Shown here: positions 9,167 to 17,976 of the stretch, piece by piece
How the letters are laid out: the number at the start of each line of letters is the position of its first letter
How positions within the stretch are numbered: position 1 is the stretch's first letter
DNA from: Psychrobacter glacincola
Lineage (GTDB): Bacteria > Pseudomonadota > Gammaproteobacteria > Pseudomonadales > Moraxellaceae
Assembly: GCA_001411745.2 (NCBI GenBank)
Contig: LIQB01000001.1
Span: 388,272 to 452,271 of the forward strand
Reading direction: 5' to 3'
DNA: 64,000 nt
The notes under the pieces: model-generated
Databases searched by the model: none
What the model was told of the DNA's origin: nothing
What the model saw: the letters and a program-made list of their open reading frames with translations, nothing else
Made by a program: the position numbers and the translations under genes

Positions 9167-11362
9167 ATGAAAACCCTTCCTGCAGATTTACGCCTTGTCG
9201 ATTTTGACAACGTTTCACCAAGTACCTTACAAAGCCATGTCATCAGTGCCATTGATGCAGCCAATACATTTTTAGATGAGATGAGCGCAGATACTGATAA
9301 CCATAACAGCGCTGCTAATATCAGTGCTGAGCAAGCGCTGGCTGATACTATGACTTTTGATCATATTAATCTGGCATTGGATCGCAGTTGGGGCATTTTA
9401 TCGCACTTGAATAGCGTCATGAGCAATGACGACATTCGTCATGTCCATCATGAACTACTACCCACATTATCTGCTTATGGCACACGAGTGGGACAGCATC
9501 AGCCGCTATTTAATCGTTATCAAACTATCGTCAATGACACAGCATTTTTTGCGGCGCTTGAGCCTGCACGAGCGCGGGCTATTGAGCTTGCGCTACGCAG
9601 TTTTGAGCTGTCAGGTGTCGCATTACCAAAAGATAAACAGGAAAAGTTTGCGGCTATTCAAAGTGAGCTTTCCACCTTATCAGCGACCTTTTCAGATAAT
9701 GTACTGGATGCCACCCAAGCTTATGCCTTACCGCTGCAGCAAGAGCAATTGGCAGGTCTAACAGAAAGTGGACTGGCGCTACTCGCAGATGCTGGCGAAC
9801 AGTATAAAGCGCGCGCTCTTGCCAACGGTACGCTCACACAAGTAGAAGTCGATACGTTGCCAAATCCTTACTACGTGGCAAGCTTAAACATCCCTGTTTA
9901 TCTTGCCATCATGACCCATGCGGATGACCGCGAATTGCGCGAGACCCTATACCACGCTTATGTCACGCGTGCTTCTGAGTTTGATGCGCATACCAATGCC
10001 AAAGGTGAGTCGCTAAACAACGCCGATATCATGAGTCAAATTCTGCAATTACGTGAGCAAAAAGCCAAGCTATTGGGTTTTGACAATTATGCAGAAGTCT
10101 CACTATCGACGAAAATGGCAGATAGTGTGGCAGAAGTAGAAACCTTTTTACGAAGTTTGGCCACGCAAGCAACTCCAGCGGCTAAGCAAGACTTGGCACA
10201 ATTACAAAAGTATGCGCAGGATTATGGTATTGAGGAGTTACAGGCGTGGGACAGTGCGTATGTCGCCGAAAAAGTCAAACAAAGCGAGTTCAGCTTATCG
10301 CAAGAAGAAATCCGCCCGTACTTTCCCTTACCAAAAGTAATTAGCGGATTATTTGCCATCGTTGAGCGTCTGTACGGTATCAAAGTCCAAGAGCAAAGTG
10401 AATCCGTATCACGCTGGCACGACGATGTCAGCTTTTATCAGTTGTTTGATGCTGATGATAACTTGCTTGGTGGCTTTTACTTTGACTTATTTGCACGCAG
10501 TGGTAAACGCGGCGGCGCTTGGATGAGTGGTTTTCAGTCACGTTATACTTACAGTGAAAAAAATCATCAGCAGCTGCCCGTTTGCTTTATGGTGGGTAAC
10601 TTTACCCCTGCCCTCGATGGCAAACCAAGCTTATTGACGCATGATGAAGTATTGACTCTATTCCATGAGTTTGGTCACGGCCTACATCATTTATTAACCC
10701 AAGTGACAGTCGGTGATGTCGCTGGTGTCAATGGCGTTGAGTGGGACGCAGTCGAGTTGCCCAGTCAATTTATGGAAAACTGGGCATGGGATGCCGAAGG
10801 TATAGCGCTGATTAGCAGTCATGTAGAAACCAGCGCGCCCTTGCCTAAAGATAAACTTGCAGCGTTATTGGCGGTGAAGAATTTCCAAAGCGGCATGCAA
10901 ACCCTACGTCAAATCGAATTCGCACTGTTTGACTTATTGATTCATGCGCATACGCCAGCGCTAGATTATGACGGTATATTAGCCACGCTAAATACCGTTC
11001 GAGACGACATTGCTATCATGCAGACACCTGACTACAACCGTTTTGCCAACGGCTTTAGTCATATCTTTGCAGGCGGCTATGCAGCAGGTTATTACTCGTA
11101 TAAATGGGCAGAGTTGCTATCGGCAGATGCCTTTAGCAAGTTTGAAGAAGAAGGTATTTTTAACCCTGTCACTGGTAAAGCCTTCCGTGAGACTATCCTA
11201 TCAGTCGGTGGTAGCTTCCCTGCCAAGACCAACTTTGAAAACTTCCGTGGTCGTAGCGCCAGCATTGATGCGTTATTACGTCATAGCGGTTTTGATAACG
11301 CTAAAAATGACGATGCTGCCAATATTGAAAGCAATGCCCAAACGACGCACGAGGTTATCTAA
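9167..11362 (+). CDS. prlC: Oligopeptidase A (M3 metallopeptidase)
   Basis: A 731-residue M3-family zinc peptidase. The catalytic HEFGHGLHHLL motif lies near residue 500, with the downstream glutamate in the GVNGVEWDAVELPSQ segment. Also present are the family-specific FARSGKRGGAW stretch and the C-terminal FAGGYAAGYYSYKWAELLSAD block with the Tyr and Gly-rich loop that closes over substrate. Oligopeptidase A degrades cytoplasmic peptides, including cleaved signal peptides. It is about 50 residues longer than E. coli PrlC, mostly at the N-terminus and C-terminal tail. Its stop codon directly abuts the ATG of yheV, a pairing that suggests one transcript. Confidence 0.93.
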   Translation: MKTLPADLRLVDFDNVSPSTLQSHVISAIDAANTFLDEMSADTDNHNSAANISAEQALADTMTFDHINLALDRSWGILSHLNSVMSNDDIRHVHHELLPTLSAYGTRVGQHQPLFNRYQTIVNDTAFFAALEPARARAIELALRSFELSGVALPKDKQEKFAAIQSELSTLSATFSDNVLDATQAYALPLQQEQLAGLTESGLALLADAGEQYKARALANGTLTQVEVDTLPNPYYVASLNIPVYLAIMTHADDRELRETLYHAYVTRASEFDAHTNAKGESLNNADIMSQILQLREQKAKLLGFDNYAEVSLSTKMADSVAEVETFLRSLATQATPAAKQDLAQLQKYAQDYGIEELQAWDSAYVAEKVKQSEFSLSQEEIRPYFPLPKVISGLFAIVERLYGIKVQEQSESVSRWHDDVSFYQLFDADDNLLGGFYFDLFARSGKRGGAWMSGFQSRYTYSEKNHQQLPVCFMVGNFTPALDGKPSLLTHDEVLTLFHEFGHGLHHLLTQVTVGDVAGVNGVEWDAVELPSQFMENWAWDAEGIALISSHVETSAPLPKDKLAALLAVKNFQSGMQTLRQIEFALFDLLIHAHTPALDYDGILATLNTVRDDIAIMQTPDYNRFANGFSHIFAGGYAAGYYSYKWAELLSADAFSKFEEEGIFNPVTGKAFRETILSVGGSFPAKTNFENFRGRSASIDALLRHSGFDNAKNDDAANIESNAQTTHEVI

Positions 11363-11620
11363 ATGCGCTATCAATCAACGCGACCAAAGCGGCAGTTTTT
11401 ATCTGGTGTTCGCTGCCCTAAGTGTCAAGCGATGGATGCGGTGGTACAAATCAACGTCGTCACTCCAGAACCTGATGAGTATATTGAATGCACATTATGT
11501 GGACATAGCGAACATCGCCCTGACCCTGATGCCATCAGTGCCAAAAACCATGCCGAAGATCAGCTTATACGTGATGCTATGGCTACTGGTACCAGCGGCA
11601 CAGTAAAATTCAAACCTTAA
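11363..11620 (+). CDS. yheV: YheV family putative zinc-ribbon protein
   Basis: An 85-residue protein with two CxxC pairs, in VRCPKCQAMD and IECTLCGHSE, spaced as in a zinc ribbon. It matches the YheV/DUF2387 family of small zinc-ribbon proteins. The function is unknown, although a nucleic-acid or protein adaptor role is often assumed. It starts at the base after the prlC stop codon and is followed by a strong terminator, so prlC-yheV forms a two-gene operon. Confidence 0.85.
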   Translation: MRYQSTRPKRQFLSGVRCPKCQAMDAVVQINVVTPEPDEYIECTLCGHSEHRPDPDAISAKNHAEDQLIRDAMATGTSGTVKFKP

Positions 11621-11649
11621 ATATTAAGCGTTAAGTCTTAATAGCTACC

Positions 11650-11683
11650 AGCCTATCTAGCAATAGATAGGCTTTTTATTTTG
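11650..11683 (+). terminator. Rho-independent terminator of prlC-yheV
   Basis: A perfect ten-base stem AGCCTATCTA/TAGATAGGCT with a GCAA tetraloop, followed by TTTTATTTT. It lies 30 bases past the yheV stop. Confidence 0.92.
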
Positions 11684-11733
11684 AGTTTGCTATAGTATGG
11701 CTACTTATATTTCTAACATAAATCGACTATAGT

Positions 11734-12258
11734 ATGAAAAGCCAAAAAATGCGTCCTCTGTCAACCAAATCACTGAAAAAAAAGCCCACTAAGTCACGCC
11801 AGAAATGGTGGTCAATTATTATATTAGCGGCATTACTGATTGGCTACTTGGTCTGGAAAAACAATTCGATAGACACTAATACTGCGCCTATCGAAAGTAC
11901 ACCATCGACGACCGAACAAGATAGCGCTACTCAATTAGATGCTACGTCCTTAGGTAATAATGACAATAGTTTAAACAATAGTGACTTAACGTCAAATACT
12001 AATGAGACAACTACAGTTAATCAAATACCTAATGCTGATGCGATCTTAAATGCGGCTTTGCCAGAAACAGATAGTCTTGCTAAAGAAGAAATAGATCGCT
12101 TAGAAGACGAGCGTAAGCGCTTAGCCGAACAAGAAAAACTGGCTGCTGAACAACTGACGATGAACAAGCAATTAACTGATATGAAAGCAGAGCAAATCAC
12201 CCTACTTGAACAACAAATAGCGCAATTAGAAGCCGAGACAAACGGCGACAAACAGTAG
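11734..12258 (+). CDS. Membrane-anchored coiled-coil protein, unknown function
   Basis: A 174-residue protein. It has a Lys-rich N-terminus, one transmembrane helix (about residues 26-45, WWSIIILAALLIGYLVW), a long Ser/Thr/Asn/Asp-rich linker (about 46-100) and a charged heptad-like helix (about 108-170, rich in E, K, Q and L). The positive-inside rule puts the short basic end in the cytoplasm and the linker and coiled coil in the periplasm. I do not recognise the family. The layout is that of a scaffold or tether rather than an enzyme. The macro-domain gene starts 33 bases downstream on the same strand, suggesting a two-gene operon. Confidence 0.75.
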   Translation: MKSQKMRPLSTKSLKKKPTKSRQKWWSIIILAALLIGYLVWKNNSIDTNTAPIESTPSTTEQDSATQLDATSLGNNDNSLNNSDLTSNTNETTTVNQIPNADAILNAALPETDSLAKEEIDRLEDERKRLAEQEKLAAEQLTMNKQLTDMKAEQITLLEQQIAQLEAETNGDKQ

Positions 12259-12291
12259 CTCATTATTTAGACTTTTATCAAGGGGCTGACA

Positions 12292-12882
12292 ATGGCGACT
12301 TTGCAACTTACCCACGCCCCTATCTTAAATAGTAGCGCGCAGCTGCTTATTCTACCAGTCAATACTGCAGGGATTCTTTTAGATCCTGTTCTCACAAAAG
12401 CTAAAACTTTATTTGCTGATAATTATCAACGTTACTATCGCGCATGCCGCGATGGCAGTCTGAATGTTGGCAGCTGCTTACTGCATAAACGCGCGCTTGA
12501 GCAAGCTGGTTTAAGTGTCAGTAGTAATGGTAATCAGCCCAGTTATATCGCTAATCTTGTGGTATCAAATCATCCTTACCACCCCACACGGTCACAATGG
12601 TTAATTGCTGGGTTGAATGATTTATCTGAGCAGCTTATCCCGCTTATCCGTTACCAAGGTATTCGTAGAATTGCCCTACTGGCACGTCCACTTATTCATA
12701 ACCACTCACGAAATGAGACAGCCAACGTTTCTAACGCAGCCAATTTAGCAAACACAGGCTCACTTGCGTTAGACTGGCACGCTGATATCTTACCGTTACT
12801 CTTACAGCACCTACAAGATTTGCCTAAAGTTCGAATCGATATTCACCTTCCTAAAGACTTTTATATAGACCAATCACTTTGA
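12292..12882 (+). CDS. Degenerate macro-domain protein (DarG-like)
   Basis: A 196-residue protein whose order of motifs follows the macro domain of DarG-type ADP-ribose hydrolases. These are LPVNTAGILLDP (in place of VNTVGVMGKG), a Y-x-x-YYRACRDGSLNVGSC block, a SNHPYHPTRSQW segment matching the 'NFPTK..WR' region, a GLNDLSEQLIPLIRYQGIRRIALL strand-helix and a final LDWHADILPLL. The glycines of the ribose/diphosphate-binding loops (GKG and GLGGL) are largely replaced, so ADP-ribose hydrolysis is doubtful. No DarT-like ADP-ribosyltransferase is nearby. An AAGGGG ribosome-binding site precedes the ATG. The assignment is an inference from motif order. Confidence 0.68.
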   Translation: MATLQLTHAPILNSSAQLLILPVNTAGILLDPVLTKAKTLFADNYQRYYRACRDGSLNVGSCLLHKRALEQAGLSVSSNGNQPSYIANLVVSNHPYHPTRSQWLIAGLNDLSEQLIPLIRYQGIRRIALLARPLIHNHSRNETANVSNAANLANTGSLALDWHADILPLLLQHLQDLPKVRIDIHLPKDFYIDQSL

Positions 12883-12937
12883 TATAGGCCAGTTACTTTA
12901 ATAAGATATTCTACTGAAAACAAGATTTTACACCCAT

Positions 12938-12985
12938 AAAAAAACCGCCTTAAGCACTCATGACGAGAGACTTAAAGCAGTTTTT
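12938..12985. terminator. Bidirectional terminator between the macro-domain gene and pnp
   Basis: An imperfect stem AAAACCGCCTTAAG with CTTAAAGCAGTTTT is flanked by A-runs on the left and a T-run on the right. It can therefore stop transcription from both convergent genes. The pnp stop is 26 bases away. Confidence 0.8.
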
Positions 12986-13010
12986 ATATGTTGACTACAT
13001 TAGATATCGA

Positions 13011-15113
13011 TTAGCTTTGCTCGATACCTTTCATAGTCAATTTAATACGACCACGGTTATCGACGTCTTGGACGAAGACTTTAACGATTTGACCTTCTTT
13101 TAGGTAGTCAGAAACATTCTCAACGCGCTCTTCAGCGATTTGTGAGATGTGTACCAAGCCATCAGTGTTTGGCAAGACGTTAATAAACGCGCCAAAATCA
13201 ACGATACGAGCAACCGTACCTTCATAAGTTTTGCCCACTTCAACTTCTGCCGTCAACGCTTCGATTCTACCGATAGCTGCTTTAGTTGCCGCTTTGTTTT
13301 CACCAAAGATACGAATCGTGCCGCCATCATCGATATCGATAACTGCGCCAGTCTCTTCGGTTAGCTGACGAATCATCGCGCCGCCTTTACCGATTACGTC
13401 ACGGATTTTATCCGGATTGATTTCGATAACCGCATAGTTTGGTGCATGAGCGTTGATTTCAGTACGACTCTCAGGCAATACTTTATTCATCGCGTCCAAA
13501 ATATGGATACGGCCAGCATGGGCTTGCTTAAGCGCTTGCTCCATGATGTCAGGCGTAATACCTTCGATCTTGATATCCATCTGCAGCGCAGTAATACCGT
13601 CTTTAGAACCAGCAACTTTAAAATCCATATCGCCAAGATGATCTTCATCACCTAAGATGTCTGATAGTACAGCGAAACGCTCACCTTCTTTAACCAGACC
13701 CATGGCGATACCAGCAACTGGTGCTTTTAGTGGAACACCAGCATCCATCAATGCCAAGCTTGCGCCGCAAACAGACGCCATAGAAGATGAACCATTTGAC
13801 TCAGTAATCTCTGATACCACACGGATGACATACGGGAAGCGTTCGCTATCCGGTAGCATCGCTTGTACACCGCGGCGAGCTAGACGACCATGACCGATTT
13901 CACGACGTTTTGGAATACCTTCGCGGCCCGTCTCACCAACTGAGAAATGCGGGAAGTTGTAATGCAGCATGAAATGGTCACGAATCGTGCCACCTAGTGA
14001 GTCAATCATGTTGACATCACGGCTGTTACCAAGCGTGGTCGTAACCAATGCTTGCGTTTCACCGCGTGTGAACAATGCTGAACCATGCGTGTATGGCAAT
14101 ACACCAACTTGTACGTCAAGGGCACGAACAGTCTCAAGATCACGACCATCAATACGCGGCTTGCCTGACAAGATATTGTCACGAACCGTACGATATTTAA
14201 GATCGTTATAAATTTCTTTAAGCTCAGATACTGTATCAGCGTAAGTTTCTGACTCAGCATCACCAGCAAGTGCATCAATAATTGACTGCTTGATTTCATC
14301 AAGCTTAGTGTAGCGCGCTTGCTTATCAGTAATCGTATAAGCGTCAGCGACTTGCTCACCAAACTGCTCTTTCATGCTGCTGGTAAGCGCTTGATCACGC
14401 TCAGGAGCAGAATATTGCTGCTTAGCAGTACCGATTTCTTCTGCCATTGAGGCGATGTTATCAATAACGATTTGCTGTTGCTGATGACCATATAATACCG
14501 CGCCTAGCATTTGATCTTCTGAAAGCTCTGCCGCTTCAGATTCAACCATCAATACAGCAGATTTAGTACCGGCAACCACTAGGTCAAGGTCACTCTCTTT
14601 AAGCTGCTCAATCGTTGGGTTAAGGATGTACTCGCCGTTGATGAAGCCAACACGAGCAGCTGCGACTGGACCATTGAATGGTGCATCAGATATGGCTAGT
14701 GCCGCTGAAGCACCGATTAGGGCAGCGATATCTGCAGACTGAGTCTTATCTGATGAAACAACCGTTGCCGTAATTTGGATTTCGTTAACATAGCCTTCAG
14801 GGAATAGCGGGCGAATCGGGCGGTCAATCAAGCGTGAAGTTAGGGTTTCGAACTCGCTTGCACGACCTTCACGTTTGCCATAGGCACCTGGGATTTTGCC
14901 CGCTGCATACATTTTTTCTTGATAGTTGACCGTTAGCGGAAAGAAGTTTTGACCTTCTTTAGCCTCTGACTTTACCACTGCTGCGACAAGTACCGTAACG
15001 CCGCCCATATGTACTAAGATAGAGTTTGCTTGACGAGCAATACGACCTGTCTCAATCACAACCTGTTGGTTGCCATACTGAAATTCACGCTTAATGGTGT
15101 TAAACATTGTCAT
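13011..15113 (-). CDS. pnp: Polyribonucleotide nucleotidyltransferase (PNPase)
   Basis: A 700-residue enzyme with the full PNPase layout: two RNase PH-like domains (roughly residues 10-220 and 315-545) separated by an all-helical linker, then a KH domain (about 556-615, with the [10 protein letters not shown] loop) and an S1 domain (about 622-692). The [18 protein letters not shown] and [25 protein letters not shown] segments carry the active-site residues of the second PH domain. PNPase degrades RNA 3' to 5' with phosphate and is a degradosome partner. AGGAAG lies seven bases before the ATG at 15113. It follows rpsO as in other gammaproteobacteria, but across an unusually long 747-bp spacer. 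Confidence 0.97.
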   Translation of the reverse strand: MTMFNTIKREFQYGNQQVVIETGRIARQANSILVHMGGVTVLVAAVVKSEAKEGQNFFPLTVNYQEKMYAAGKIPGAYGKREGRASEFETLTSRLIDRPIRPLFPEGYVNEIQITATVVSSDKTQSADIAALIGASAALAISDAPFNGPVAAARVGFINGEYILNPTIEQLKESDLDLVVAGTKSAVLMVESEAAELSEDQMLGAVLYGHQQQQIVIDNIASMAEEIGTAKQQYSAPERDQALTSSMKEQFGEQVADAYTITDKQARYTKLDEIKQSIIDALAGDAESETYADTVSELKEIYNDLKYRTVRDNILSGKPRIDGRDLETVRALDVQVGVLPYTHGSALFTRGETQALVTTTLGNSRDVNMIDSLGGTIRDHFMLHYNFPHFSVGETGREGIPKRREIGHGRLARRGVQAMLPDSERFPYVIRVVSEITESNGSSSMASVCGASLALMDAGVPLKAPVAGIAMGLVKEGERFAVLSDILGDEDHLGDMDFKVAGSKDGITALQMDIKIEGITPDIMEQALKQAHAGRIHILDAMNKVLPESRTEINAHAPNYAVIEINPDKIRDVIGKGGAMIRQLTEETGAVIDIDDGGTIRIFGENKAATKAAIGRIEALTAEVEVGKTYEGTVARIVDFGAFINVLPNTDGLVHISQIAEERVENVSDYLKEGQIVKVFVQDVDNRGRIKLTMKGIEQS

Positions 15114-15860
15114 ATAATCTTCCTAATGTTGACTGACGAAAGTAATATAAGCATTATAAAAAGCTGATATTTTTCATTAAAATTCTGTATATGTGACTAC
15201 TAGTGTATATGACTAATAATTGACAGTCTTTCTCTCAGAAATCATCTCAACCAGTGCCAATAACATTACCTAGTTATTCCATATGCCTATCGGTGCTAGA
15301 CATCGTACTATTGTGTATATTTGGTCATTCAATTTTGGCTTTACTATAAATACTATCAAAAAGACCTTAAGTCAAAAGACTTCGGTGCTAAAAACCCTAT
15401 AGGCTATTTTTCTGCGCTTTTGAGCGTTGGATATTAGCGCAGCTAGCTATTCTATAAGCTAAGAAACGGGTATTTTATAAATAGTCACCATATATGTAGT
15501 AGATATACTATCAAACTCACAAGGCATTATTTTACAGTGATTTATAGCCATTGACCAATGAATTGCGGAACACAGCAATTATCGATAGAAAACACTTAGC
15601 TCTAGGCTCTAGTGTTACTGTTTTTACGAAAACTTCTATTACCTACTTTGAATTGGTCTTTATAACCAATGCTATCCAAAATCAATCTTGAAAATGAATA
15701 AGCATAAAAAAACGGCGTGAAACTATTCCACACCGTTTTTAGAAAAATCTATTTTATCGATAGCAACAAGCAAGTTCCAAGCGATTCAGCAAAAATTCTA
15801 AAATAGCACCATATGATGGCTTCTTTTATTTTAGCATCCACTCGTACTATTGTCGTTAGA
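15114..15860. other. Long spacer between rpsO and pnp
   Basis: A 747-bp AT-rich region with a terminator close to rpsO (15704-15742) and no coding frame that looks real. A short hairpin AAGTC-AAAA-GACTT lies near 15370 and a six-base inverted repeat AACACT/AGTGTT near 15590-15615. The pnp promoter and any RNase III-processed leader must lie here, but I cannot place them. Confidence 0.5.
15704..15742 (-). terminator. Rho-independent terminator after rpsO
   Basis: On the minus strand AAAACGGTGTG pairs with CACGCCGTTTT around a loop and runs into seven T. It lies 119 bases past the rpsO stop, separating rpsO transcription from pnp. Confidence 0.85.
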
Positions 15861-16127
15861 TTAACGACGTAGACCTAACTGGCTGATAAGCGTGGTGTAA
15901 CGACCAAGATCTTTACCTTTTAGATAATCAAGCAATTTACGACGCGTGTTAACCATACGGATAAGACCGCGACGGCTATGATGATCAGCTTTATGTGCTT
16001 TAAAATGGTTCTGCAAATCGTTGATACGAGCACTCAATAGAGCTACTTGAACTTCTGGAGAACCAGTGTCATTTTCGCCACGTTGGTATTGAGCAATGAT
16101 TTGTTCGCGATCGGTATTAGTTAGCAT
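15861..16127 (-). CDS. rpsO: 30S ribosomal protein S15
   Basis: An 88-residue protein with the S15 signature: [11 protein letters not shown] at the N-terminus, [22 protein letters not shown] and [24 protein letters not shown]. It binds 16S rRNA at the central domain early in 30S assembly. The open frame extends five codons upstream, but that extension contains the ribosome-binding site GGAG (eight bases before ATG 16127), so the later ATG is correct and gives the family's usual length. S15 represses its own mRNA in E. coli through the leader; I did not identify an equivalent pseudoknot here. Confidence 0.97.
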   Translation of the reverse strand: MLTNTDREQIIAQYQRGENDTGSPEVQVALLSARINDLQNHFKAHKADHHSRRGLIRMVNTRRKLLDYLKGKDLGRYTTLISQLGLRR

Positions 16128-16494
16128 AAATATCTCCGGCAATGCTAAAAGCTTTAAGACATTCTCGAATTTGAGTAAGATCTAAAGCAGTAGAATAGTA
16201 AATAAAATAACCTGCACGTCATTCAGGACAACCCTGCATTACTAGAGTTGACCTAGTGTACGACAAGCTAATTAGTCATAACGACCATTTAGGATAAGCT
16301 GCGATGAGAGAGCACTTAATATAACTATCCGTTTTGGACAGCCTATGAAGCACGATGTCTTATCTCAACCTAATGTAAATGTGACAGTGATTATAACAAA
16401 AAACTGCTGAACTAGCAGCAGTTTTTCATAATACTTGTAAAGTCAGATTTATTTTTTATAGTTAAATCATCCGTCAATAGGCAAAAGAATTTGC
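16128..16494. other. Spacer upstream of rpsO
   Basis: A 367-bp spacer containing the rpsO leader and promoter region and, at its distal end, a terminator (16398-16426) for the small acidic genes. No coding frame is supported. Confidence 0.5.
16398..16426. terminator. Bidirectional terminator downstream of the small acidic genes
   Basis: A stem AAAAACTGCTG/CAGCAGTTTTT around a six-base loop, with a T-run on both strands. For the minus strand it lies 69 bases beyond the stop of the 58-residue gene. Confidence 0.88.
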
Positions 16495-16671
16495 TTATTT
16501 CTTAACGTCATCTTCCGTCGCGTTACCGCCTAGTTCATCATCTTCAAGCGGTGCAGCTGTGGTAACTTCTGCTAAACTATCAGGAGTAGCATGTTCGCTA
16601 GGATTGATGTCTTTTGCAAGCCTTTCAATCTCTTTTTCTTGCTCATCCATGTTATTCAATGAATTACTCAT
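16495..16671 (-). CDS. Small acidic protein of unknown function (58 aa)
   Basis: A 58-residue, strongly acidic, probably disordered protein beginning MSNSLNNMDEQEKEIERL and ending GGNATEDDVKK. GGAG lies five bases before the ATG at 16671. The longer upstream frame to 16749 has no better ribosome-binding site. It has no cysteines and no membrane segment. It shares the MSNS start, length class and acidic composition with the next gene upstream (16815-16976), suggesting related or co-regulated small proteins. A strong terminator follows. Function unknown. Confidence 0.65.
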   Translation of the reverse strand: MSNSLNNMDEQEKEIERLAKDINPSEHATPDSLAEVTTAAPLEDDELGGNATEDDVKK

Positions 16672-16814
16672 ATTAGCTCCTGAATTATTATTTTTTGAAG
16701 TAGCTGTTTTATACTTTTTACATTGAGATGCAAATGTCATCAGTGGCATTGAGATGTAGAGATGATCAGCAAATATATCAGTGTTACCTTATTATGGATA
16801 ACACGTTACATACT

Positions 16815-16976
16815 CTATTTGTCTTCTTTAGCATTTCCTAGGTTGTCTGCAATACGATCTGCTGCGGCTTCACTATCTTCAGTATGATTGTTCTCAGTTT
16901 GGCTTTTAAGTGCTGCAGTTACTGACTCAGAACGTTGTTGCTCAAGCTTGGTATCGTTTGGGTTAGAGTTTGACAT
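16815..16976 (-). CDS. Small acidic protein of unknown function (53 aa)
   Basis: A 53-residue frame from ATG 16976 to TAG 16815, beginning MSNSNPNDTKLEQQRSES and ending DNLGNAKEDK. GAGGAAAA lies about six bases before the ATG, one of the better ribosome-binding sites in this window, which supports real translation. The product is hydrophilic and rich in E, D, N and S, with a predicted helical second half (EAAADRIADNL). It lies between the DJ-1/PfpI gene and the 58-residue gene on the same strand. Function unknown; a stress-related role is only a guess from the neighbour. Confidence 0.62.
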   Translation of the reverse strand: MSNSNPNDTKLEQQRSESVTAALKSQTENNHTEDSEAAADRIADNLGNAKEDK

Positions 16977-16996
16977 AATGTTTTCCTCAGTTACGG

Positions 16997-17044
16997 TTGT
17001 GGATGTTTAAGAAATATAAGTTGTGAATGTTTAAGAAATATAAA
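16997..17044. repeat. 24-bp tandem duplication in the spacer after the DJ-1/PfpI gene
   Basis: Two adjacent 24-base units (16997-17020 and 17021-17044) differ at two positions. They lie between the DJ-1/PfpI stop and the start of the 53-residue gene, inside its probable leader. Confidence 0.85.
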
Positions 17045-17075
17045 TAATTGATTATTCAGTAAATGGGTAGAAAAA

Positions 17076-17600
17076 TTAAGATAATGCCTTATCAATAGCA
17101 TCAACGAAATTGCTGATATCATCTGGATTACGTGAGGTAATCAAATTACCGTCTACCTGTACTGTTTGATCTACAAATTTTGCACCAGCGTTTTCTAAAT
17201 CTATCTGCAGCGTATGATAAGCAGTGAGCGTTTTACCTTTGGCAATACCTGTATTGATAAGTACCCAAGGAGCATGGCAAATGACGGCTAATGGCTTGCC
17301 TGCATCATTGATAGCATTGATAATACTATGAGCCTCTTCATTGCCACGAATCGTATCCGCATTGACAGTACCACCTGGTAGTACCAACGCATCATAATCA
17401 GAAACGCTTGCGTCCTTTGCAAAAATATCAGCAATAAAGGTGTCGCCTTTGTCTACATCTTGCTGCATGGCTTGCACTTCTTTTTCTTTATTTGTGGTTA
17501 TAAGAAGTGTCTTGTAACCTTTATTTTTGAGTTGATTATTAACCTCTTCGTATTCTGCTTGCTCGAAGTTATTGTGTAGTAAAAAAGCGATGGTTTTCAT
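17076..17600 (-). CDS. DJ-1/PfpI family protein (YhbO/PfpI-like)
   Basis: A 174-residue protein of the DJ-1/PfpI superfamily. The nucleophile elbow AVICHAPWVL places the reactive cysteine near residue 109 followed by histidine, and the conserved LVLPGGTVNADTIR segment precedes it. A glutamate near the N-terminus (EQAEYEE) fits the third site residue. Members act as stress-response chaperone or deglycase-like proteins or as intracellular peptidases; the exact reaction in bacteria is disputed. It is soluble and cytoplasmic. Two small acidic genes follow on the same strand, possibly in one stress-related transcript. Confidence 0.88.
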   Translation of the reverse strand: MKTIAFLLHNNFEQAEYEEVNNQLKNKGYKTLLITTNKEKEVQAMQQDVDKGDTFIADIFAKDASVSDYDALVLPGGTVNADTIRGNEEAHSIINAINDAGKPLAVICHAPWVLINTGIAKGKTLTAYHTLQIDLENAGAKFVDQTVQVDGNLITSRNPDDISNFVDAIDKALS

Positions 17601-17976
17601 GATATTCCTTTTTTCGTTATGAGTGATTTTCTTTTAGTTGTTTTATTATTCATACTTTATTTTTATGAGTCGTTGTTATTATTGGCTGTATAGTCTTCCT
17701 CTGACCCATCTTGTTCATATTAAATATTCTCTTTCGAACCTAGTTTTTATTTTTGATATATGACTTTTTATCTTATTATTTTTTTATGTTCTTATTCTTA
17801 GAGTCTTAGTTCGATTTATTTTTCTATCCAGACTTCCTATCCGGTAGATCTAAAGTACAAAAAAAACAGGTTCCACCATAGGTGAAACCTGCAATAAAAT
17901 GTGAGGATATGTGATTAGTGTAAACTATTAGTAAGCTAAATCGTGTTTAAACGAGGGTTATATAAGAACCGTAACA
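17601..17976. other. Spacer between truB and the DJ-1/PfpI gene
   Basis: A very AT-rich 376-bp region. It holds the terminator of the upstream block (17857-17892) and presumably the promoter of the DJ-1/PfpI gene. No coding frame is supported. Confidence 0.5.
17857..17892 (-). terminator. Rho-independent terminator after truB
   Basis: On the minus strand an eleven-base stem CAGGTTTCACC/GGTGGAACCTG with one mismatch is closed by a three-base loop and followed by eight T. It ends the nusA-infB-rbfA-truB transcription block. Confidence 0.9.

Noticed and set aside
11010..11606. Open frame of 198 codons across the prlC end and yheV
   Set aside because: It lies in another frame of two well-supported genes, and its Leu/Ser/Arg-rich composition is typical of a shadow frame.
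12292..12882. DarTG toxin-antitoxin system
   Set aside because: Only a degenerate DarG-like macro domain is present; no DarT ADP-ribosyltransferase is found on either side.
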